From: Amia ocellicauda
Taxonomy: Eukaryota; Chordata; Actinopteri; Amiiformes; Amiidae
DNA: 64,000 bases
Reading direction: 5' to 3'
NCBI RefSeq assembly: GCF_036373705.1
Contig: NC_089867.1
Span: 1,240,001-1,304,000 of the forward strand
The position numbers were made by a program, and so were the translations under genes. A model generated the notes under the pieces. The model made no database searches. It was not told the DNA's origin and worked only from the letters and a program-made list of their open reading frames with translations. The stretch's first letter is position 1. Every line of letters starts with the position of its first letter. This document shows, piece by piece, positions 55,876 to 64,000 of this stretch.

Positions 55876-58044
55876 ATGTCGGTGTTGGAATATAAGGAAA
55901 AAGGCACTCCTTCCTACGGTAAGAGATCATTCATCATATTCTCTCTTAAAAATAGCGTATTTTAATAAGAAGATTCTCATTTGTGTTTGGAAAAGGCCAT
56001 CTGGTTGATTTAAAGCTTTATTCCGGTTTGCAACGTAGTTTTTCTTTGTTGTTGATTATGTTTTTTTGTTTGTTTGTTTAAAATATAAACCTGTAATATA
56101 CTTAATGTTTTATGTAGGGTCGATAACACTTCTAAAGCTGACGTCATTTGCGTCAGTATAACTTCAGACAAGTGTATCGATGGAAGTTCCAGCTGTGTGT
56201 TAGGGGAACACCAAGTGAAAGTAGCTGCACGACGAGACCAAAATAAAATTTCCGGGTTGGGATAATCGAAAGCCATGTGTCATAGTATAATAATAAAATA
56301 TTAAGGATAATTATATGAAAACGAGAAGAAAATAATCACATTCCCCCTTTGTTTTTGTTTGCTTTTTTGTCCAAAAGCAAGCAGATTGCAGACTCACGTC
56401 TTTGAACTGTGCAAATCCATGTCCACAGGCCTGGTTGAAAAGATGGCCAGTTGCCTCTTCAATGCTGGAACTGTCACATCGCTTGAGTGTGACATTATCA
56501 AATCCAAACCTGCACCACTGCAGAAAGCCAGTGAGCTTCTCCTCATCGTCATTAGGAAAGGCCAGAGAGCTTGTCTTCAATTCTATGAAGCTCTGGAAAA
56601 ATGTGACCCCTCTCTATATGAACAAATTACTGGGACTCTTGGTAAGATCAATCTTCTGAACTGTATGTTTGCCAAGCTGTGTTATGCAGAGGAATAAGAG
56701 GGCTGGAAAAGTCAGAACCAAATAATGCCATATCTTTGAGCTTTGTTTATGTGATGCTTCACTGCAAACACCACCAACAGATCCTCAGATCTTGTGCAGT
56801 CTACATTTCTACCCTTACTTGTTTGAGTAGAATAGTAGAGTCGTAGCCTTGCCCACCAAATTCTGCATCCATTGTTAGTATTAAGAATGGTCAGAGATTA
56901 ATGGGTAAACTCAATATATTAATTTATTTTTCAGCAAAGGTCCCAAAGAATCCCCAAAATATTGTGCAAGACATTTCATCATCAGGTGAGTCATTTTTAA
57001 GTGATGTGAATCTGAACATTGATATATTTTACAACTAGAAGTATTACGATCGTTTTACAAATAATAATGAAACTGTTACATCATGATTTACACATCAGCA
57101 TCTGATACAACAGTAACCCGTAAATAAAGCATATAGCCTATATACGAGGATGTACTTTATCAAGATGTCTGATTACCAGTGAAGGTATATGATACATGAT
57201 AGACAAAGGAATATCTTTAACATTTACAGTACATTTACACCACTGTATTTTCATGTTCTCATTTGTATTCTAATCAAAATCCACCACAAAACTATTTCTG
57301 GACTTTCATAAACCCTTACAAAGCGCTGAAAGCCTCATGGACAATATTGGACAGAAGCTAATACTGTACATGTTAATGCTACTGATTGAATTGCAAAGAG
57401 AGTTCCAAACCACAAAAGTGACGTGACTGACTGCAGATTATATTGATCTGTAATTAAAGACTAGTATTGCAAACCCTCTGTGGATTATTGAACTCCAATG
57501 CTGGTAAAGTCATTTGTCAATTACCCTGGCTGCCTGGTCTGTACAAGGATGCAAAGGTGCTGAAGATGTTAGCTTCTTCTAGTTTCTTTATATTTTCCTT
57601 AAGCATTGCATTAACATGTATACACAATTTATTTTATATACACTCCCTTTAATAATGCACTAAATATTTTTTTGTACGTATCTACATATCCACTCTGTTT
57701 GCATGACGTCAGGTTAATGCTTCCTCGTTGGCTCAATTAAAATGCTTTGACTATGATTAGTACACATGTAAACTCTAACATAGTATTTTTGTAGGCAGAA
57801 TTAGTTAATGTAAATGCATGTTCCTAAGTTCTCTTCTGTAATCCTCAAATCTAAAGGGAAGTAAATTGTATGTTAAGAGACTTAATTAAGTAGTAAATAT
57901 GAATCTCTTATTCATTAGTGTGCTATTCCAGATTCGCAAATTTATCCTTAACTTAATTGTTTTGTCTTTATAATATTTATAGTAGTCTACCTCGTACTGT
58001 ACGTCTGTTGTTTATGTTCGGATGATATTGGTAAATTAAACCAA

Positions 58045-58088
<44 letters not shown>

Positions 58089-58882
58089 TTTTTTAAAGGT
58101 GGACAGAGCCCACCACCTCTTTACTCCATCAGTATTTATCACTCTACTTTGGAAGGATGCATTTTTGGGAGTGACAGCGGAGCACACATTGTAAGAGTAG
58201 GAACATGCCAGGACACCGAGGACCGGAGCTTTGGTAATAAAACTTCCAGTTGTACATAATGTTTTTGTAAGGATGTACATTTTATAGGTTGATCTGTCAT
58301 TGTCTATTATTTTGCTACATAGTACCAATTCTTCACAGCAAAGAGAACAACTGAATAAAACTTAGAACAAATAATTAAAATAAATAGTGTTGAATTGTAC
58401 TTTGCAAATGTAGTCTTTTTTTCATTTTAAAGCTGATAAAAAATGGAAAGCAAGCACAAACCTTTCATGAGAACTCCACTGGCTGCAATGTTGTTGATCA
58501 TAATGATTATTATTTGTAGTGTGCATGTTATGTGTTCTTCTGTTGAGATCCTGTTAACATTCTGGTTATTCTGTGACCTTGTTTGAACTTCATTGAAGAT
58601 TGTTTTTAACAGTTTACTCACTGATGTGTAAGATCCTACAACTGATTTTAAATAAGGGCAATATATATATATTACAAATAAATATTTTTTGTTTGTACAG
58701 AGGAGGATTCTATGAGCTGTCATAGGTGTTGCCACCAGAGGGTAGAGCAGTCATCTCAGCATCTCTCCACAGCTCTTGCAACCCAGAGTGTACAGATTGT
58801 GAACTCTAATGTGAGATATGCCATCATAGGAGATCACAGCACACTGACAGTGGAAGAGGAGAGTGAAGATGATGACGTATAA
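55876..58882 (+). CDS. CARD-domain protein with RHIM/amyloid-like C-terminal motifs, five coding exons
   Basis: Exons 55876-55918, 56378-56641, 56935-56985, 58099-58233 and 58701-58882 all splice in phase 1 with GT/AG sites, giving 675 nt and 224 aa. The ATG has A at -3. Residues 16-102 form a CARD: helices include LVEKMASCLFNAG, SLECDIIKSKP and KASELLLIVIRKGQRACLQFYEALEKCDPSLYEQITG; the last stretch is like CARDs of the CARD9/11 type. Residues 120-164 (PPPLYSISIYHST, then GCIFGSDSG) and 195-206 (VQIVNSNVRYAI) resemble RHIM-type amyloid motifs. A Cys/His cluster (C171, H172, C174, C175, H176) lies between them and an acidic EEESEDDDV ends the protein. There is no kinase, NACHT or membrane segment. 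I do not recognise a named orthologue; a death-fold signalling adaptor is the likely role. Confidence 0.85.
56139..56146. promoter_or_regulatory. Perfect CRE (TGACGTCA) in CARD-gene intron 1
   Basis: A palindromic cAMP-response/ATF element, followed immediately by TTGCGTCA, about 220 bp after exon 1 of the CARD gene. A GTGAAAGT interferon-factor half-site lies near 56,214. Function is inferred from sequence only. Confidence 0.4.
58050..58084. repeat. (TA)n microsatellite
   Basis: About 17 TA units ending 14 bp before the acceptor of CARD-gene exon 4; the polypyrimidine tract is squeezed into TTTTGTTTTTTAAAG. Confidence 0.9.
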
Positions 58883-59270
58883 CAGAAAAAGGGGCCTGGA
58901 CACTTCACCCTTTACCATAAATTAAATGAGAAATGTATACATTTCGAGGTCACCCCTTGGGGCTGAGAGAGAATCTTATCGAGGGTTCCACTTGGTTAGA
59001 GAAAGAGGGCTATGTGGCCTCTGCAAGGTCTGGAGACTTGTGGAGCAACCCACAGGGGGGTTAATTTATTTTTCACTCAGCAGCTAGGCAACTTCCATGG
59101 TCATGTCTATCAGAGCAAGGGAAAGACTATAGGATTTGCCCTTATAAATGGTTTGAAATAATTAAGATTTAAACTATTTGTATATATTTTATATTATTTT
59201 GTGGCTGTTTATACTGTTTTAAATGCCTGCCACTTGTGAATTTATATTAAAGGTATTGCATTTTGAAACA
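58883..59270 (+). other. CARD-gene 3' UTR
   Basis: Non-coding sequence ending at a likely poly(A) signal, ATTAAA (59,246-59,251). 59,271-59,617 is AT-rich with nothing recognised. Confidence 0.55.
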
Positions 59271-59617
59271 ACATAGTATTTTTTATTTTCTGTTTACACT
59301 TCACATTTAAGAAGTTTTGTAAGCAAGGAAAATCCACTAATTCCCACGTCAAACTGCATTAAATTAAAGGTCAAATAGCAATCCAGTGAAAAATGTATAC
59401 ATTTGACTAGTTAGATATTCATTATATTTATTTATTAGCATATTAATAATAATCAATATAAACCCTGATGAAGGCTCACAAGTGCTGAAATGTTGGTTAT
59501 AATTAAATAATTTTTGAGTTTGCGCTGTGCTAAAGTCTTGTCCTAAGTTTGTTTTTGTTTACCGGCACCTCATTCACATTATTGGTGTGCGTACTTTTCT
59601 TTGTACTGAAATCAATA

Positions 59618-60832
59618 TACACTCACCTAAAGGATTATTAGGAACACCATACTAATACTGTGTTTGACCCCCTTTCGCCTTCAGAACTGCCTTAATTCTA
59701 CGTGGCATTGATTCAACAAGGTGCTGAAAGCATTCTTTAGAAATGTTGGCCCATATTGATAGGATAGCATCTTGCAGTTGATGGAGATTTGTGGGATGCA
59801 CATCCAGGGCACGAAGCTCCCGTTCCACCACATCCCAAAGATGCTCTATTGGGTTGAGATCTGGTGACTGTCGGGGCCAGTTTAGTACAGTGAACTCATT
59901 GTCATGTTCAAGAAACCAATTTGAAATGATTCGACCTTTGTGACATGGTGCATTATCCTGCTGGAAGTAGCCATCAGAGGATGGGTACATGGTGGTCATA
60001 AAGGGATGGACATGGTCAGAAACAATGCTCAGGTAGGCCGTGGCATTTAAACGATGCCCAATTGGCACTAAGGGGCCTAAAGTGTGCCAAGAAAACATCC
60101 CCCACACCATTACACCACCACCACCAGCCTGCACAGTGGTAACAAGGCATGATGGATCCATGTTCTCATTCTGTTTACACCAGATTCTGACTCTACCATC
60201 TGAATGTCTCAACAGAAATGGAGACTCATCAGACCAGGCAACATTTTTCCAGTCTTCAACTGTCCAATTTTGGTGAGCTTGTGCAAATTGTAGCCTCTTT
60301 TTCCTATTTGTAGTGGAGATGAGTGGTACCCGGTGGGGTCTTCTGCTGTTGTAGCCCAGGTTGTACGTGTTGTGGCTTGACAAATGCTTTGCTGCATACC
60401 TCGGTTGTAATGAGTGGTTATTTCAGTCAAAGTTGCTCTTCTATCAGCTTGAATCAGTCGGCCCATTCTCCTCTGACCTCTAGCATCAACAAGGCATTTT
60501 CGCCCACAGGACTGCCGCATACTGGATGTTTTTCCCTTTTCACACCATTCTTTGTAAACCCTAGAAATGGTTGTGCGTGAAAATCCCAGTAACTGAACAG
60601 ATTGTGAAATACTCAGACCGGCCCGTCTGGCACCAACAACCATGCCACGCTCAAAATTGCTTAAATCACCTTTCTTTCCCATTCAGACATTCAGTTTGGA
60701 GTTCAGGAGATTGTCTTGACCAGGACCACACCCCTAAATGCATTGAAGCAACTGCCATGTGATTGGTTGGTTAGATAATTGCATTAATGAGAAATTGAAC
60801 AGGTGTTCCTAATAATCCTTTAGGTGAGTGTA
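59618..60832 (-). mobile_element. Tc1/mariner DNA transposon (DD36E type), copy 3
   Basis: A 1,215-bp element with TA duplications (59,616-59,617 and 60,833-60,834) and the same 31-bp inverted repeats as the other copies. One 10-bp deletion relative to copies 1 and 2, at about 60,357, accounts for the length difference from the inferred 1,225-bp full form. Confidence 0.96.
59652..60682 (-). pseudogene. Tc1/mariner transposase with one frameshift
   Basis: The ATG at 60,680-60,682 opens a frame (MGKKGDLSNFERG) that is broken by the 10-bp deletion near 60,357. The remainder (60,383-59,652) is open in the other frame and keeps the WSDES, YFQQDNAPCH and NPIEHLWD catalytic blocks. The undamaged protein would be about 346 aa, usual for the family. 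Inactive in this copy but barely diverged. Confidence 0.92.
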
Positions 60833-60865
60833 TATATATATATATATCTATATATATAGATATAG

Positions 60866-60896
<31 letters not shown>

Positions 60897-60897
60897 T
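60833..60897. repeat. (TA)n/(TATAGA)n/(CA)n microsatellite
   Basis: TA-rich compound repeat directly abutting the right end of the transposon; the TA target duplication merges into it. Confidence 0.9.
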
Positions 60898-60917
60898 GTA
60901 CACATACTTTACACCAT

Positions 60918-61108
60918 TTTTTTACACCTGCCTAAAACTTTTGCACAGTACTGTGTGTGTGTATGAATGCTTTCAAAAATAGACATGTTAATAGATTATA
61001 TTTATCAATTAACAAACTGCAAAGTGAGTGAACAGAAGAAAAATCTACATCAAATCGATATTTAGAGTGACCACCCATTGCCTTCAAAACTGCATCAATT
61101 ATTCTACG
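60918..61108. mobile_element. Terminal fragment of a third Tc1-like family
   Basis: ACTTTTGCACAGTACTGTG, then ATCAATTAACAAACTGCAAAG and GAGTGACCACCCATTGCC, are words from one end of a common fish Tc1 element. Only the end is present. Confidence 0.6.
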
Positions 61109-61235
61109 TACAGTGAGGGAAAAAAAGTATTTGATCCCCTGCTGATTTTGTACGTTTGCCCACTGACAAAGAAATGATCAGTCTATAATTTTAATGGTAG
61201 GTGTATTTTAGCAGTGAGAGACATTGAAATTGAAT
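61109..61235. mobile_element. Terminal fragment of a fourth Tc1-like family
   Basis: TACAGTGAGGGAAAAAAAGT and GTATTTGATCCCCTGCTG, with GTACGTTTGCCCACTGAC, are typical of the terminal repeat of another fish Tc1 family. It abuts the previous fragment at a TA dinucleotide, so it probably inserted into it. Confidence 0.65.
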
Positions 61236-64000
61236 TGAATTCTAACCACAAGCTAGGTTTACCAAAGTGAGTCTGGAGTGAAATGTTAATTGCACACTCC
61301 TGGTTAAAGTCGACTTGTGTTAGTACAAGCTTGGAACACGTTACTGAAAAAATACAAATTACATTTTTATTTTATAAAGGAGAATTATACTTTGGATTTG
61401 GGCATACCATGTCAATAGTCAAGGTGAAGATTTTCCTGTGTTGGGAATATATTGGCTTTCACAGGGTACTTAAAAGGTAGAGTACACAAAAACAGATCAA
61501 ACACATCAAAGTATAGTATTGTTTTGTTTTTAATATTTTTTTTTATTGTTATTTAAAAATCACTGCTACACTTTGAAGTTACAAGCTACACAGTGGTACA
61601 TGCACGTTGCAGCTACACCAGGAGGAAGAGGGTTGTGTTGTGCCACAAGTTAATCAAACATTCAGAGCCATCCTACATTAAGGGTGAATCTTCACCTTAT
61701 ATGTTTCAAAAAGCCCCAATGCACTGATTGTAATGCAGCCTGAGAGAAGGACACATTTGCTATATCACAGACCATTTTTTATTATTGTATTTTTTTTTAA
61801 AGGCTTTTCCAGTTTCTCCTTTAAATCAGCAGTTGAATGAGACATGCTGTTCTATAATTTTTAATATGGTTATAAAATCTATTCATGATTTTGGGGATTT
61901 AAAATGGACTAACTTTTCACATCTGCTGGAGATCATTATCCATTGCTAAATATCCATTACTCTCATTGATAAATAAGAGCAAGTCTTAACACAGAAGTGC
62001 AGAATTAGTTAAAGATTTGTTTTGTTTTTTTACCATCAATGCTCAGTTTGAGAAAGTTGTTCTATGCAAGTATTTTATAATGAACTTTAAAATGATTGAA
62101 TTTTAGAATATGCTAAATTCCAATCCAATTAAGGTAACAATTAAATACGAGATATTAGACAGTACATTGTTAAAACCAAAATCAGATATTTGTGATATGG
62201 TTTTGGCAGCTACTTCTCTTGATGTATGAATATTACACATAATAGGGGCAATTAATTGGGGCTTTTGTTGTGCATGTTCAACAAAATGACAAGAGTGCCA
62301 CTTGCTACCATATACCTCTTGCTTTTAAACAGCCCTGTGTCCCTCCATGTGTGAGACTGCTGTTATACAGACATGCGCACCAAGATTTGGCAGCCATTCC
62401 TTAATGGTGCAGCCAGTAACCACTGAACTAAGGTTAAAAAAGGCATCTTTAACACAGACTGAGGCTTCATATCATTGGCCAAACTTTACATTAAGTAACC
62501 ATTTGAGAGTTTCCATACAACTTCAGCAAGACATGATTCTGCAGGTAAAATGTTAAACATCATATGCAAAAACAGTTATATACAATATTTTAAAAAAACA
62601 GTCACAATAATAAGAACACAACAATGAACTATATACACTTGAGAGGAATGCTGATTTCCTGCACTTGAGGGGGATACTGTGATTGTTTCTATTTTTCTCT
62701 GATTGTAACATTAATACCATTTCATCAATGTGATAACCAGGAACCACAGTGTTGTCAACAGGTGTTCCTGTGATAAAAAAAAAAAGAAAAACCTTTGGAC
62801 CTACACTGTATGTTATTATTATAATTTAGTTCATAATTAGAAAAATATATATTGCAATGCTTATCTTGGTAGGATTCTGCATTTTCATCTGTACATGAAG
62901 GGACATATATAAAGATACATTTTACTTGCAAATACAACATTGAGTCCTGATGCAGGTGAAAATATAAATTTTAACATTAAGAGGCTGATTCAACCAGTGT
63001 TAACCTCACAATACCAAATGCTTTGTTGCAGCAGATTGAGTTTTGACACCATTAATTAACTCTACACATTTTATCCATTACTAAAGTGTTTTTCCAGCTG
63101 CTCCACAATATCCAATTTCCTGTCCCAAAATAATAATTTCACTTTTAAAAAGTAGTTTCCTCCCACCCCACGATCTTTATGGATATGGACTATTGCTATA
63201 GAGTCTTTCATTATCAATTACAATAGGACTGAACAGAAGACTGAAAAAAGACTCATAAACATTACAAAATATAACATTTTAGAGCTTTCTGTTAACTAGG
63301 AAGGTGTGGGGTATAACATCAATCCACATCACTGATCTAATCTCAAAAGCACCAGCCAAGTTCCATGGTCAGACAGTGACAGTGACTTGGTATGAAGCTT
63401 TTGTGCCAAGTGAGAGTTATACAGAAATACGTGCAGAAGATAAGTGATTCTCACAGAGATTGGTAAAGATTATTGACTTGCTGCCAGGAAAACACCTGTG
63501 TTAATGGAGTGGATAAGCGTATAGAGGAAAAGTGCTGAGCCTTTATCAGCTGCTGCACTGATGCATTTGAAATACAAAACAGTATTTAATTAGCAGACAC
63601 ATTGGAAATAAAGGGAGTAAAACAAGTACAGTCTAATCCAGATGTGCACTGCTTGACATTTAGGCTTCATTTTGATAAGATAACTGCAATCATTATAGGA
63701 CAATACATTCCCAATATGGGAATATTTACCATGTTAAGAGTCAAAGTGAAACATTATTAAAGTACATGAAAGTTCTGTAAATGTACAGCTATGGTCAAAG
63801 CAGTGGTGGCCATTGAATTAGTCTTCACTGTAAACTTCTTGTCGAAGCAGCTGGAAGAAAGGTAATACTATATTCCTCCATTTGGACTGTAAAAAACTAA
63901 TTTGTGGATTTATTTGCAGCTTTGTAGGAGTTAAAAATACAAACAATAAATAATAAAAACTACTACTTTTTAACATTTGGAATGGATTTAATTCCAAGTA
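61236..64000. other. AT-rich DNA, no gene recognised
   Basis: I found no exon-like open frame with a conserved motif, no RNA gene and no transposon end. Short frames are unconvincing. Confidence 0.45.

Overview
The window looks like vertebrate nuclear DNA, almost certainly from a ray-finned fish. The evidence is three spliced genes with vertebrate exon structures, and an AT-rich intronic and intergenic background full of fish-type transposons: Tc1/mariner, hAT and PIF/Harbinger DNA elements, and CR1, L2, Tx1-like and DIRS-type retroelements. CR1 copies whose 3' tails repeat TTATGTTC hint at a non-teleost or early-branching lineage, but I cannot name a species.

Layout. 1-9.6 kb is intergenic and transposon-rich (Tc1/mariner, Harbinger, CR1, DIRS). 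9.7-18.8 kb holds fbxo32 on the + strand: a TATA promoter with a FoxO site, nine coding exons encoding 354 aa, and a long AT-rich 3' UTR. 18.8-30.2 kb is intergenic: an L2 fossil, a 5'-truncated Tx1-like LINE with a 15-bp target-site duplication, a second Tc1/mariner copy, a 2.2-kb non-autonomous DNA element and a small hAT MITE. 30.2-55.4 kb holds prelid3a on the - strand: six coding exons, 176 aa, with large introns carrying most of the remaining repeats. 55.4-59.3 kb holds a + strand gene of five coding exons encoding a 224-aa protein with an N-terminal CARD and a C-terminal half containing RHIM/amyloid-like motifs. Its start codon lies 511 bp from that of prelid3a, so the two probably share a promoter. 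59.6-60.8 kb is a third Tc1/mariner copy, and the rest is unannotated AT-rich DNA with Tc1 terminal fragments.

Roles. fbxo32 (atrogin-1/MAFbx) encodes a muscle ubiquitin-ligase subunit. prelid3a encodes a mitochondrial intermembrane-space lipid-transfer protein. The CARD gene is probably a small death-fold signalling adaptor. fbxo32 and prelid3a are convergent, and prelid3a and the CARD gene are divergent. The CARD gene is the least familiar item and the best candidate for something undescribed. All splice sites were read by eye from canonical GT/AG signals and frame continuity; there is no transcript evidence.
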